A DNA stretch of 64,000 nucleotides from Callaeas wilsoni (GCA_013398955.1 VWPU01008482.1:1-64000), one strand, 5' to 3'; positions 20,526 to 33,060 are shown, counted from the first letter of the stretch. Notes: a model not told the origin generated them from the letters alone. Numbers and translations: made by a program.

Positions 20526-22891
20526 GAACACTTTTTTTTCTCCACTCTCTCAGCTCAGGGCAATACGAGCAGGGCACTCTCGGAGTTAAATCCTGGAAAA
20601 GGCTTTGAGGCAGTTTTTGCTGGCTACAAATCTCCCTCCTTTCTGCCTTTTTTTTCCCAAGGGAATCCTGGCTGAGAGGCTTTTTTTCCCTCCCTACAAA
20701 TTTCTAAGCCCAAATAGTCAGTGTGGGTGCCATTACAGCTGATTGGGGCTGCCTCTGAGGGTCACTTATCCTGCTTAAACCATAAACAGCCATCAAAAGA
20801 TAAAATAAAATCCAGGAAAATCCACGAGGATCTCACTGATTCATTTCCTAAATTTCCTCTGGATGTGCCTTGCATGATCCACCTTTTAAATCCCCAAAAT
20901 ATGCACCAGTTGAGTGTGGGAAATGAACCAGAAAACTTTGAGTGATGTGAATTTTTTAATCCCTCCTCACGCAGCCATATATCCATTACTTTCCCATTCC
21001 TTTAGAATTCTGGAATCATGCAGATTTCCTGCTTTTTTTGTTGTTGTTGTTGTTTTTTTTTAATTTATTGAGAGGTTTAATAACAACCTCAAGCTGGTTA
21101 TGAGCTGTAGCAGCTCCAGAGTGTTCTTTGGGATTTTAATTGCTTGGAGTCACTGGCGTTTAAGGTTATTCACATTAATTCCCTGGAACATCTGTCACGG
21201 AGCTCATCTGATCCCACCAGCCTTTCCAGAGAAATGAGGGAAAGATGGTCCAGCTGGGAATGAGGGGAGCAGGATGTGACCAGACTCAGCATCTGTGTTG
21301 GTTGGTGAAAAAAGAATTCAGATGTTTCATTTGTGGATGGAACTTGGATCAACTCGTGAAGGAGGTGGGATCCCTCTAAATGGACAAAAGGGAAGGTTCT
21401 CAGCTCAGTTTTGAAAAGTTTTTAATATCAGGTGATTTGGGAACTGTTTTAACCTTAGATAAGAAGGAAAATATTGTAGAAATGGAGAAAATGATCCTTA
21501 AAGGGTTCCAAGAATGTTTGAGTGTGAGCGCACCCTCAGCACAAACCAGCTGCCTTTGCAACTTCAATTAAATATCTCCCTGTGCTCCAGCATTTCCTCG
21601 GAGTGTCTGGAGGGGCGTTCCACGTGTGCTGTGGGGTCCCGCTGAGCCCCTGGATTTCCAGAGGAGTTTTGGGATTGGGATGCAGGGCGCGGAGCAGCCT
21701 CACCTGTGCTCAGCCAAATGCCACTTACGTAAGGTGCCCTCTGTGGGAGCTGGAAGCCAAGGAATTGCCTCAGGAATAAATGGGCAGTAAATACCAAGCA
21801 CACAGCGGTGCCAAGCCAGGCCATTAATCCATGCTGGATTTTATGGGATCTGTAACTTTTACAGCCTCCTAACCAGGGAACTTCCTCACTTTGGGGTTGG
21901 TAAATCAGCATTTTCACCGCGTTGAGGCCGTTGTTCGAGGAATCTTCTGCTCCTTTTTCTGATTTTCAGTTTTCTGCCTTCCCTCATTCCTCTTTCCCTT
22001 TTAAATAATTGCCTTTCCCAGGCATTTTCCTGCTTTTATGACTGAGTACATGGCAATTTCCTTCTCCTGCTGGTGCTGATGGAATCTGTGTCACCACAGG
22101 CTGCTCCCGTATCCAGTCAGCAGATCTATCCTAGAAAAAAAAAAGGAAAGCAAATGTTGAGAGGTTTTTTTTTTTTAAGAATAAGGCCATGACTGGCGAG
22201 TTTCCATGATCCAAATCGTTCTTTTCCTCAGGGAAAGGCAGTTCCCACTGGCCACGAGCCACATGTCACCACAGAGACCTCCAAACCTGTGTCAGTCCCA
22301 TCCCTGCCTGTTCCAAACCCTGGATCCAGTCTCCAAATGCCTCATTCCCATAAAAGAAGAGCACAGAACCTCTTTAGCTTTGAGATTTTCCTCCACCAGA
22401 ATCCACCAGGCTCGTTCCTGTCTTGCATCTGTCAGTTTTGCCTCGGAGATCCTGGAATTCTGTACGCTCCTTCTTCCTTTATAATTCCTATCTTATCTAT
22501 CCCTTGGTGGACTGGTGGATTTTGGGGGAATTTTGTGGGGGATTTTGTGGGGGATTTTGTGGGGAAAAGGGCAGGCAGAAGCCGTGGAAGTTTTGGACAT
22601 GCAGAGTTTCCTTTGGAGTGACTGGAGAGGGAACAGCACCTCCTGTAGATGGTCCTCAGCTCTTTCTCCTGCCAGCCAAATCCCAGCACGTTCCCATTCC
22701 ACATCCCACAGTCTGCTCTCCCTCACCCCATCCATATCTTGAGGATTCCAAAGGAATAGTTTAAAAAATATCTTTTATTTTAACATCTCTTCCATCTTGT
22801 TTTTGCCAAGCAATGACTTTAAATCATCGATTTTCAGATGATTTTTTTGGAGAGCATTTACTTGGAATTGCTGAGGAGAACGGGAATGGAT
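20526..22891 (+). other. PDE4B: Intron after the PDE4B3 exon, no element recognised
   Basis: AT-rich to mixed intron. It has a (GTT)4 run with flanking T at 21033-21062. No CR1 copy or exon is seen. I looked for the UCR1 exon (CFDVENG, RRESFLYRSDSDYD) here and through to 64000 and did not find it by eye. Confidence 0.6.
21033..21062 (+). repeat. T-rich (GTT)n microsatellite
   Basis: A run of seven T, four GTT units and a terminal T run form a short simple repeat. Confidence 0.85.
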
Positions 22892-23494
22892 AAGATCCAT
22901 AAATGTCTCCGTTGGTTTGGTGCTGGTGGCGGAGCTCAGGTGCTCCTGGTGGAAGTGGTGAGATCCATGAGTTTCTCCGTTGGTTCGGGGCTGGTGGAGG
23001 AGCTCAGGTGCTCCTGGTGGAAGTGGTGAGATCCATGAGTTTCTCCGTTGGTTCGGGGCTGGTGGAGGAGCTCAGGTGCTCCTGGTGGAAGTGGTGAGAT
23101 CCATGAGTTTCTCCGTTGGTTCGGGGCTGGTGGAGGAGCTCAGGTGCTCCTGGTGGAAGTGGTGAGATCCATGAGTTTCTCCGTTGGTTCGGGGCTGGTG
23201 GAGGAGCTCAGGTGCTCCTGGTGGAAGTGGTGAGATCCATGAGTTTCTCCGTTGGTTCGGGGCTGGTGGAGGAGCTCAGGTGCTCCTGGTGGAAGTGGTG
23301 AGATCCATGAGTTTCTCCGTTGGTTCGGGGCTGGTGGAGGAGCTCAGGTGCTCCTGGTGGAATTGGTGAGATCCATAAATGTCGCCGTTGGTTTGGTGCT
23401 GATGGAGGAGCTCAGGTGCTCCTGGTGGAATTGGTGAGATCCATGAGTTTCTCCGTTGGTTTGGTGCTGGTGGAGGAGCTCAGGTGCTCCTGGT
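22892..23494 (+). repeat. 68-bp minisatellite, 9 units
   Basis: Units are marked by gagatccatgagtttctccg and ggtgctcctggtggaa. Starts step by 68 bp from about 22894 to 23438. The central six units (about 22962-23369) are essentially identical; the outer units vary (ccataaatgtc, gatggagg, gaattgg). Each standard unit contains GCTGGTGG. Since 68 is not a multiple of 3, the same 61-codon frame reappears once per unit in rotating frames; these frames are artefacts. Confidence 0.96.
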
Positions 23495-23670
23495 GGCTCC
23501 CCGTGGCATGCCCTGCGTGTCCAGCCCTGCCGGGGTGGCCCTGCCCTGTGCTGGCATTCCAGGATCCCAAACCCAAGCTCTCCTGGCCCCCTTCTCCCAG
23601 GATTTGGCCTGGAGGAGCCGGTTCCTGCTTTTGAGACAGACCCAGTGTCTCTCACTAGTGCTGGGGGATG

Positions 23671-23716
23671 CCGATCTCGGAGGTGTTTTCCAACCTCGGT
23701 GATTCCGGGATTCTCC
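23671..23716 (+). mobile_element. CR1 3' terminus remnant
   Basis: gatctcggaggtgttttcca followed by acctcggtgattccgggatt reproduces the last 40 bases of a CR1. The body is absent. Confidence 0.7.
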
Positions 23717-24990
23717 AGGATGTGCTGTTGGAGCCGTTTCCACTCCGCTCCATATTTAGCAGGATGCGTTCCCATATCCCAGTGTTGGAAACACCCTTGT
23801 CTGTGCTTTGATGAGCTGCTCTGCTTGTGTTTCTCACCCTCTGTTGATGTGATTTCAAGATTCTTTTCCCAGTTTGGAAAAAACCAGGATGATTCTCCTG
23901 CTTCCTGCAGTTCCTCTTCCAGGCTGGGGCTGGGATTGGACTCGCTGTGTTGCTCAATTCTCCACTGAAAGTTCCAGGAGAAACAAACTGAAGGGAATAG
24001 GGAAAAGGATGGGGGGAAAACCAGAAGGTTCCTCACTTTTTCTCAGCTGAGTATGTTCTCCCATCTGTCTCCATCTCCAAGGAGAATTCCTCAGCGCTCG
24101 GAGGAGGGACTGCAAAGGACACGGAGGTGAGGAGGAGACAGAAACAAGCCCACACAGCAAACACAGAACCAGCTGTGCCATCCCCGCATCTGCTCTCTCC
24201 AGGGAAATTGGCTCCCAGCCCTGGCTAAACCCATGGAAAACAGAAAGGAGCAACTTCCTTCATCCCCCGGCCACATATGTGGGAAAAGATGGTGTTAAAA
24301 TAGTGCCCAGCTGTTCGAAATTCCAGCAAATACAACAGATCCTTGTATTAATAATCAGAGTTTGATGGATTCAGGCATTCCCTGGGAAAGGGAGAGAGGA
24401 AGGGAGGAGATTCCTTCTCAGAGAAATGATTTCTGGAGTTTTAATACCTTTAAATAAGTTTTAATAGCTTTAAGTAAGTTTTTAAATGTTTGCAGTGTCC
24501 AAATCCCTGAGGAATAAACATTCCCAGAGGATCTGGGATGGCTGAGGCCCGCCTGGAGAACCCCTGGCCTCCAACCCTCACGCATGGGCTTAACTGGAAT
24601 AAAATTTTCTGTGGCAAAAAGGTTTCTCCAGGAGGTTTTCCTGTTGGATTTGGCTTTGTTGGAAGTGTTGCTGTGTGAAACTTCCCTTGTGGCAGCATCC
24701 CCACGTTTAGGCTTTTTTTTAGTGTGTTTTTGGGATGTGCACTTGGCTTCTCCCGGGCTCCGCTTGGTTGCCAGGACAGACTGTGGCAGCCACATTCCTG
24801 GTTTATCATAATTTAGGCACTGTGAGTTGGCTTCGCTGCAGATCTCGACATTCCCCGGGCCTTTTTTGGGTTCTTTTTAGTCTTTTTCAGCTTTTTCGGT
24901 TCTGAATAATCCCGGTGTTTTACTTGGGTTGTCCGGCGTCGCCTCATGGGTTCCACAGGGATCACATGGAATTCCACAGGGCATCACGGA
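23717..24990 (+). other. PDE4B: Intron, nothing recognised
   Basis: Mixed intronic DNA with overlapping open frames on both strands (for example 23456-23968 plus, 23344-24036 minus). Both are GC-rich chance frames that run into the 68-bp array. Confidence 0.6.
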
Positions 24991-25215
24991 ATAATAAAAC
25001 CTCAGGATGGTTTGGGATGGAAGGGACCTTAAAAATCATCCCATCCCACCCCAGGGACACCTTCCACCATCCCAGGTTGCTCCAGGCCCTGTCTGCACCA
25101 CTGCCCTGGGCAGCCTGTTCCAATGGATCACAGCCCTTTCCATGAAAAAAATTACCCGGATATCCAACCTAAACATCCGCTGAAGGTCCCCCCGAGCCTC
25201 CTTTTCTCCTCTTCT
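24991..25215 (-). mobile_element. CR1 3' region
   Basis: Reverse copy: ggatggtttgggatggaagg, gaccttaaaaatcatccc, cagggacaccttccaccatc, ctgccctgggcagcctgttc, gatatccaacctaaacatcc and the ccgagcctccttttctcctc block. About 220 bp. Confidence 0.92.
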
Positions 25216-25624
25216 TTTTTTCCCCTAGGATTTTCTGTATATCCTTAAAATGTTTTGTGCTGCAGCTCCGTTTCCTAAAGCTTTAATGAACCCTGCAGGT
25301 GAAAAGGGCGGAACGATGGACAGCTTCATTAGGTGAAAGTTCCCTTCCCTAACAGTAACAGAAAATTAGCTTTTCCATGTTGTTGGATTCGTCATTCCTG
25401 AGCTAATTGAAGAAGCTGAGCCCGGTGTGTTTCGGAGCTCATTCCACAAAAATAAGGTTTAGGGGAACTCAGCAACATTCAAAGACATCCAAGCCTTGTA
25501 GGTTTGAGGGTGTTTTCAGATTTCTGTCCCTTAAAACATCATAGGAAGTCAAATTCTGCTTTATTGATCAGAGTTGTTAATGCACCGAGCCTTGGGAACA
25601 TGGACAATGCTCCCTGGGACAGGC

Positions 25625-25712
25625 TGGAATTCTGGGATGTCTGTGCAGGGCCAGGGGTCGGACTGGATGATCCTTGTGGGTCCCTTCCTGCTCAGGGTAT
25701 CCTACGATTTTT
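25625..25712 (+). mobile_element. CR1 3' terminus, a different subfamily
   Basis: ctgtgcagggccaggggtcg followed by gactggatgatccttgtggg and tcccttcctgctcagggtat is the terminal form seen in CR1 variants that end 'gggtcccttccaactcagg'. Same subfamily type as 48530-48815 and, in reverse, 58950-59125. Confidence 0.8.
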
Positions 25713-27423
25713 TCCTGCGTGGATAAACAATCCTAGGGATTCTTTTATTCTGTATTTTTTCTGAGGAAGGTGGAAAAAGAATGGAAAAGTATCAAATAGG
25801 AAATGTGGAATTTTGGGAAGGGATTGACAAGGAAAACAGGACAAGGAAAAGAAAGAAAGGGAGATGGGTGAGTAAATCCAGGTCCTGGTGCTGTTCATAC
25901 ATCCTGAAATTTGTGGGAAAACAAGCAAAATTCACAGCGTGAGAAACTCGTGTTCCTCATCCTGCCTTATCTTCCAAGGCTGGCATTTTATCCTGGAATT
26001 GCTGGTGGATATCGGAGTGCTGGACAGCAGTTCAGATCTGAGTGTTTCCTCGGCGGCTGGCTGAAGGAGGAACATTTTGAGAGCAAATGGTAATTGCAGA
26101 ACGGGAACCACTATAAATTAATGATGGCAGGAGCTGAGTATCCGGCTGTTTTCCAAAGCTTTCTCCTGTCCTTAGGGAATGTGTCCTTTTCAGCCTGGAT
26201 TGTCAGACTGGCTCCTCTTAACAAAGTGTTCTGTGGAGCTGCTGGAGGTCAGGGCTGGGACAGGAGGACAAATGCCCCGGTGTCATTCCCCCGCGGACTG
26301 AGCTGCTGGCTGCTGGGCTTGGTGTTCCCCTTTTCCGGGAGTTTCCTGTCGGGTTAAAGCCCTGGATCCATTTGTGCACACGCCCAAGGAGAGGTCACAG
26401 CGTGTTCATGAGTTATCACTCTGGGTTTGATACCATTTGATATCAATTCCGTCTGGAGCCTCCTTCAGCTCCGCAGGAGATTGATAAAAGCAGCAAATGG
26501 ATTTCTGAGGTAGAGCCAGGGACAGCATTTATGGATTTGGTTTTCCTCTCAAAGACAGCTGGGAAAAAAAGAGGAATTACGTCCTCACCACCAAAAAAAA
26601 ATCCCACAAAAGACCTCGGACAACTCCACCATTGTGTAACTGACACTTGGCAGACAAATATCCAGAAGTTTTGAGAGGAATCCGTGAGGAGCAATCCTGC
26701 TGTCTCGGGAGATCTCTCCACCGTCCTGTTGGTACTGAGATCCAGGTGATCCCATTGGGATAGTGGCAAAGAAGGAGCAGGGGGAAGGAGGCGGGACAGG
26801 ATGGAGAAGGAGACGCTGGAAGATGCACATGGAATGAGAGGTTTGGCTGATGAGCAGCCCCCACTCTGTACAAGCGTGATCTGGAAGGTTTTCCCTGGAG
26901 TACAATGTCTTGGCAGGCTCCAATCTGGGATCCAGACTCAGCTGCTGCTGTTTTTTCCAGCTTTTTCTTCCCTACAAACACAAGGTTCTCTTTTCCCACC
27001 CCGCCTCCAACAACACCTTCCCGAGTCACCCAGAGCTCAGGCTTTCCTGGTTTTTCGAGCAGAGGTTGACAGAAATCTGCTCTGCTGTACTTGCAAGCTG
27101 CCTCCAGAAGGAAGGAGAAAAATCCTGAAATGTCAGCCTTTGCTATTTTTACAGCCTTTCCCAGGAAGCAGCTCGGGCTTTGCCGTCTGCATCCGCCGTC
27201 GGGATCCGCCGGAGCCGATTATCCCTCCTTGGCTTGGACTTGTCAGTTGTTGTTTTACAGGGAAAAAAGCTGTTGTAGCAACTTGTAAATGCCTTCAGTC
27301 GGTCAGCCCGGGGTGAACGGAATGGGAATAATCCTTGGCCGTGCTTGGAATGCATCGGGAGGTTTTGGGGAATAGCCTTGAAGCTTTGGATTGGGATTTC
27401 GTGGATTTGAATCCTGTAAATTA
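25713..27423 (+). other. PDE4B: Intron, nothing recognised
   Basis: Intronic DNA. A CpG-containing patch at 27180-27225 (gtctgcatccgccgtcggga) is short. Open frames at 26577-27029 and 26801-27316 oppose each other and are treated as chance. Confidence 0.55.
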
Positions 27424-27520
27424 CAGAACCCTGGAATGGTTGGGTTGGGAGGGACCTTAAATCTCATTCCGTGGGCAGGGACACCTTCCTCTATCCCAGG
27501 CTGCCCATCCTTGAACAATT
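27424..27520 (-). mobile_element. CR1 3' end
   Basis: Reverse copy, about 100 bp: cctggaatggttgggttggg, agggaccttaaatctcattc, gggcagggacaccttcctct, atcccaggctgcccatcctt. Confidence 0.88.
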
Positions 27521-28139
27521 CCATGGGGAGTCCACACCGCTGGGATTCCTTGACAACAACAACCAGGTCTCCAAGGAAAGTTAAGGAAAAAATGTCAGGG
27601 CTCTGTGGGATGGGAATCCCTCCTGAGAGGTTGTTTTGTGGTGTTTATTTGTGTAGCTGGGAATTCACATATTCCCACTAACAACCTTTGACAGGGCCCT
27701 CCCTCCCTTTGGAGCGAACTCGCTCGGAATCGCCTCCAGCTGAGCTTGGAAGACAGGTTTGGGTTTAATGGTGGGCTCAGATCAGCTAAAATTCGTTAAA
27801 GGGACCTAAATTGGTGTTAATCACAAAGCAAAATTGGAAAAAATATTGTGAATGAAGCTCATGGATCTATTGTGTAATAATAGATGGAAAAATGAGGAAT
27901 TCTCCCCGTGGGCGGGACTGACAGTTGGGTTTGTCAGAGTGCTCCTGTCGATCCTGATCTGGATCACTCACCCCATCCCCTCTGTCACACTCAAATACCA
28001 TTCACACTCACATTTCAGACCGGCCTTTTTGTTAGTTTTGCTGTTAATTAACTTATTTTCCCTTATTTAAATCTCAAAAGTGCAATTAAATGGAAATCCA
28101 GGATTTGCTTCAGTGCTGGAGGGGTGGGAGAGGAACATT

Positions 28140-28192
28140 AATGGTGGGCCTTGATCTTAGAGGTCTTCTCCAACATTTCTGGTTGTGGGATT
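28140..28192 (+). mobile_element. CR1 3' terminus
   Basis: atggtgggccttgatcttag followed by aggtcttctccaacatttct and ggttgtggga is a diverged CR1 3' end without a body. Confidence 0.7.
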
Positions 28193-29584
28193 TTAAGGAG
28201 CAGGAAATAATCAAGCACAATAATTAGAGCTGCTTTATTGACGGTGCAAATAATGAGGATGGAAGCAAGCTCAGAAATATTTGGGGCTGATGTTTTAAAT
28301 ACTCATTTATAGTGTTTGTGCTTGGCAATGTGAGGTAAATATTCACAGATCTCGAAGAGATGGAATTTATGAGTTAAAATTTACAAATTTTAACAAAATT
28401 TACAGTTCAGTGACTGAACTGTCAAAACTGGTGTCAACTGGGCCCCCAAACTGCAGAGGTCGGGCTGGAGATTCAAATCTCGGGCATTTCATTGTCTGTT
28501 GGTTGGGTTTTGTATTTCTTTCGTGTTTCCCACTGTATTTATTGTTAAAAAATCTAATTTTCAAGTTGTTCAGGATAAACTGCTCTCCTAAACCTGGTCT
28601 TGGCTTCTCTTAACGAAGGCAAAGAGAAAGAAACTCGAATTATTTCCGGGCTTTCCAAGAGAACATTTCCTGTGCAATCAACAGAGTCCGTTCATTCGGG
28701 TGTCCCGCGGTGGGAAGCGATTCCTTGGGGAAGCAGCAGTTTGGGAATGAGCGGCAGCAGCCACTGTCACATCCCAGCTCCCTGCTTTGGAAAGGGAACG
28801 GGGCCGAGGAGCAGTGACACAAACTGGGAATGGCATCGCCTGGGGCGGATCAGCCGCTGTCGGCCGGGTTTGATTTTGCAGAGATCACAAGCTGAGCTCC
28901 GTTTTTGCTTTCACTTCCATTCACGGCCCAAGGAGAGGGAAGAGAAAAAACTGAAGCTGATTATTAAATGTGCCTTTTTAGCCTGGGATCACTCCAGGCA
29001 AAAGTAGGGATGCCTTAAGGAATCTCTGGGAAAAAAAGAAAATGCGGTGTTTAGAGAGAAAAATAGAATATTTAATGTGGTTTTGTGAGGTTTAAAACGA
29101 CTGGGGGTTTGGGGAGAGCATTTGGCTAAATAGCTGATGAATAATTCAGGGTCAGTAATTTAGGAACTCTGTCATATAGATTAAAATCCAGCGGTTTTGG
29201 CTGTAAACAAAGAGAATAAACACCCAGCATTTAACTAAACAACAAATTCAGGGGTTGAAGCCTGTGGACCTTTGAAGGGCACCAGCTCTTGGCTGGAGGA
29301 GGGACAATTTAATTAGCATGGATTTTTTTAGTAGTCAATATTAAAATCTCTCTCCAGAAGCTGTAATTCTGATTCCATAATATTACATTCCTAAGCCACC
29401 GGGATTTATGGGGAGAAAAGTTTGGATCCAAGCGCACAAGGGGGGCTTCAGGAGCTCCATCTTTATCCCAAAATTCCATGGAATGGTTTTGTCGAACCAA
29501 GTATCTGAGGCGCTTGTGATGCCGTCCCTGTGCCAGGCCTGATGGGGAGCCGGGAAACAGAGGGGGGGATGTTCCCTGGTGAGC

Positions 29585-29690
29585 TCGCAGCCTTAATTAA
29601 CGAGATTAACAAATACAATTACCACAGAGAAAGGTTAAGAAGAGATAGGAGAGATAAAAGCGAGTCTCCGAGAGGGACAAGAATGAAAGC
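29585..29690. promoter_or_regulatory. Candidate intronic regulatory element (homeodomain/GATA-like words)
   Basis: A compact patch has ccttaattaacgagattaac, tacaattacc and then gagataggagagataaaag. TTAATTAA and GTTAAT-like words plus AGATAA/AGATAG words within 100 bp suggest an enhancer, but motif clusters of this kind also occur by chance. Confidence 0.25.
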
Positions 29691-29964
29691 AGGGGTGTTA
29701 ACGTTCAGTCCCGGGAGCAGCAGACAGGATCCAGGTGCTTCTCCCGGCTCCAAGTGCCCCATTTCCATCCTGGATCTCTTGATCTGCGTTTGCAGGAGTT
29801 GAAATGCTGCATTTCAAAGGCAAAGGAAGAATTCCTGAGACTTCGAGAACAGAGGATTGTAACATGTCAGCGCTTTCCAGGCAGCTCTGAGGCATTTGGG
29901 ATTTACAGGAATGCAGACATCTCCAGAAACTGATTGTTGAACTTGAAAATAACCCTTTAGTTCC

Positions 29965-30682
29965 CATTCCAGCGTAATCCCAGTGCAGGGAATTTCCTGA
30001 TGTTCCGATTAACAAATAACCCTCAATTTCCCATGCCAGTGTGGTCTCAGTGTAGGGAATTTCCTGATGTTCCCATTATCTGATGTTCCTCCTGATATTC
30101 CTATTTTTAGTTGCCATTCTGGTGTGATCCCAGTGCAGGGATTTTCCTGATATTCCTATGGACAAATAACCCTTCATTTCCCTTTCCAGTGTGATCCCAG
30201 TGTAGGGAATTTCCTGATGTTCCCATTATCTGATGTTCTCATTGACAAATAACCCTTTAGTTGCCACTCTAGTGTGATCCCAGTGCAGGGAATCTCCTGA
30301 TGTTCCCATTATCTGATGTTCCCATGGACAAATAACCTTTTAGTTGCCATTCTGGTGTGATCCCAGTGCAGGGAGTTTCCTGATATTCCTATGGACAAAT
30401 AACCCTTCATTTCCCTTTCTTTTGTTAATCCGGCGTCCACCATTATCTGCTCTCCTTCCCTACACGTAGCTCTTCCGTTCCCATTCCAGTGTGATCCCAG
30501 GGAAGGGATTTTCCAGATGTTTCCATTATCTGATGTTCTCATTGACAGATAATCCTTCATTTCCCATTCCAGTGTGATCCCATGGTAGGGAATTTCCTGA
30601 TGTTCCCATGGACAAATAACCCTTCATTTCCCATTCCAGTGTGATCCCAGGGTAGGGAATGCTCTGATATTCCCATTTGACA
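29965..30682 (+). repeat. Minisatellite with two unit lengths (67 and 82 bp), 9 units
   Basis: Each unit begins gtgtgatcccagtgcaggga (starts about 29970, 30040, 30121, 30189, 30271, 30353, 30488, 30571, 30639) and continues atttcctgatgttccc and ggacaaataacccttcattt. Long units have an extra ~15 bp attatctgatgttcc. The unit at 30353 carries an unrelated insertion of about 65 bp with ttgttaatccggcgtccacc. Confidence 0.93.
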
Positions 30683-31319
30683 TCCTCCCAGGTTGGGAAT
30701 CCTGTAGCTTGTAAGAGTTGAGTGGATACTCCTACTCCAAGGGAGAACTGCTCCCAAAAATCCCAAGTAATTTTTGCCTGAGACAAAAAAATAGCAGTGA
30801 TCAGTCAGAGTTTCAGAGCTGTCCCTTCAGTGGCCTGTTTTTTTGGGACAGATTTCTCCTTCTAATCCCTTCTTCCTTGATTCCTGCTGCTCCAGTGGTG
30901 GCTCTGGGCTATAATTCTATTGATTTGTTTATTTAGAAGAGGCAGCAGCCTCAGTTGGGGTTTTTTTCTGAGGATCTGCTCTTCCATAGGGCTTTCCTGT
31001 GGATCCGGGAGGGTTTTGTGGTGCTGGCCAATCGATCTGTGCGGCTCCGTGCTCTGAATTAAATTGATGTGAGAACTGTGACCGGTTTTGTCACCAATAA
31101 TTCCTGCCTCCAGCAGGATATTAAAGAGGACAAATGAATTCAAAACAAAACCACCACCAACCACACGTTTTTATTTGACTTCCCGAAGGTTCAATTAATT
31201 GTTGACAGAGATTCTTTGGGTAGATTGGGTTGGGGCTGTATTTTAAATTAAGCTTTTGTGGGTTTACTTTGCATGCGGGGAAGATCCTGCCCGATTTTGA
31301 AAAGGTCACCACTGTTAAT

Positions 31320-31475
31320 CATTTCAGGAAGACAAGAAAATACTCGAGTAATGACTCAACTGAAAGGAATAAGCAAGATTAAAAGCTTCTTAGTGCTTAA
31401 TAAGTGTGATCTTGATTAATTCATGCTTTTGTGGCAAGGGTTCAATTATCGAGCTGAAAAATATATTTTTTGTGG
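31320..31475. promoter_or_regulatory. Candidate intronic element with an AP-1 site
   Basis: TGACTCA lies at 31352-31358, next to CTCGAG at 31343-31348, followed by gcttaataagtg and gattaattcatgc words. The stretch is repeat-free and AT-rich, as many conserved non-coding elements are. Function is not shown. Confidence 0.25.
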
Positions 31476-32799
31476 GGGGGTGTTATTTGGTTTTAGGGTT
31501 TTGGCTCACTGCCACGATTAAAAAATTGGAAACTGATGAGAAGAAGGAATAACAGGTACCTGATGCAGCCATTCCTGACCCGGAATTGTCACAAATGTAT
31601 TTTCCAGGAGATCATTTGTGGATGGAAAAATTGTCCCAGGTCTCATCGAACGAGGTCCTGTTGACATTCTCAGGCTGCTTTGTTTGTCAGCGTTTTCAAT
31701 CATCCTTTCAGCACCACAAAGTGATATTTGAAACGGATCCATCAGATTTCCATACGGCTTGGGATTTATGTGAAATAGGATGTATGGATATAATACAAAT
31801 AGAGAATTGACCATCCTTGGAGGAGCTCCGAGTTACTTGTTCTTGTTTTCCTTCCCCTCACCCCAAAGTCTGTGACTCCTGTTTCAATACTGAAGGATTC
31901 ATCATAATAATATTCTTTTATTGTATTTTTTAATATCTAGCCTGTGTTTGAATGTGTTTTTAATACACCAAGTGATCAGGACTATTCCTATTTAGTAAAT
32001 ACTGCGGTCTAGAAGTTTTTTTTAATAATCCACACTTCTATTCTGCATTTCATTCCATTATTCCTGGTAATACTTTTATCTTTTGCCACTCTAATATGAT
32101 TTTTTTCCTTTTTTTGTATTAATACCTGCAAACAAATGTTGACAATCAGCACAACTATTTTAGCTAAAAGAGGGCTGTTTTCTTATCTTAATCCTTCTAT
32201 ATTCTAATCCCGTGGGGGTTTTATGCTGGTTTTTTATTTCCTTTCAAACCCATCTGGTTTCTCGCGCACGTTTCAGGTGTGAGCGTTGCGTTTCCGTGCC
32301 TGGAGAATCCCCGTTGTGCTAATTTTTCCTGATAAACAAGGGAATTTTGAATGCTTCAGACACATGATCCGAAGAATCCAATTTCATCCGAGTGCCCTGC
32401 TGCTCTTACATCTCTCTAATGCATTTTCCTGTAGACAATTTGTTTAGCTGAGGATTTAATCAGCTGGAACATCTATTTTTGGTCCTGCTTTTACCAGGCC
32501 GGGCCTCGTAGGGAGTGGATGAATTTGCGCTCAAGCTGAGGTGAAAAATGTCACATTTCTAATCTTACGTTTTGTTTTTTAGAATGATGGGGTGCATCTT
32601 CATATTTTTCAATATTTTTAAGGCTGTGACTTGAGCTTTTAAAGCGTTTTCCCTCGTCACACTGCTCTAATCCTTCGCTGGACTGGTCTGGATTGGTGTG
32701 ACACGTGTGGGCCTCCCGCTGCTATCCTTGGATTTGCATTCCCTGCGCAAAATTAATCTCCAGGTCATCAAGCTGAAGTCTCCTGAGGACAGAGCAGGA

Positions 32800-33060
32800 G
32801 GAGTTTTCTGTGCTGGACGTTTCGGAGTTTCAGGCGCTCCGCTGGCGTGCCGCCGGTGGCCGTTGTCCCTCTTGGCGTGCCCGTGTGGAGTGCCAGCAGG
32901 CAGGGCCGCGGGGTGTGAGTGCCCAGGGAGGGATAAACCCTCCCCAGGGAGGGGACAGCGCTGTCCCCATGTCCCAGGGACGTGGTGACACCGCTCCGCG
33001 CTGGAAGCGGCTCGTGGCTGCCGTGGGATTTCAGTGTGATCAGTGAGCACCGTGAGAGGG
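32800..33060. other. CpG-rich patch in the intron
   Basis: About 260 bp with many CpGs (gacgtttcgg, gcgctccgctggcgtgccgc, gacaccgctccgcgctgg). Opposing open frames here look like GC-rich chance. It may be a small CpG island. Confidence 0.45.

Larger units (their letters stand above)
27521..29969 (+). other. PDE4B: Intron with a CR1 tail and a candidate regulatory patch
   Basis: Contains a CR1 terminus (28140-28192) and a motif-rich stretch (29585-29690). 28675-28880 is moderately CpG-rich. No exon identified. Confidence 0.6.

Noticed and set aside
22838..23437. Series of identical 61-codon frames ending in CSWWKW
   Set aside because: They repeat every 68 bp because of the minisatellite; not genes.
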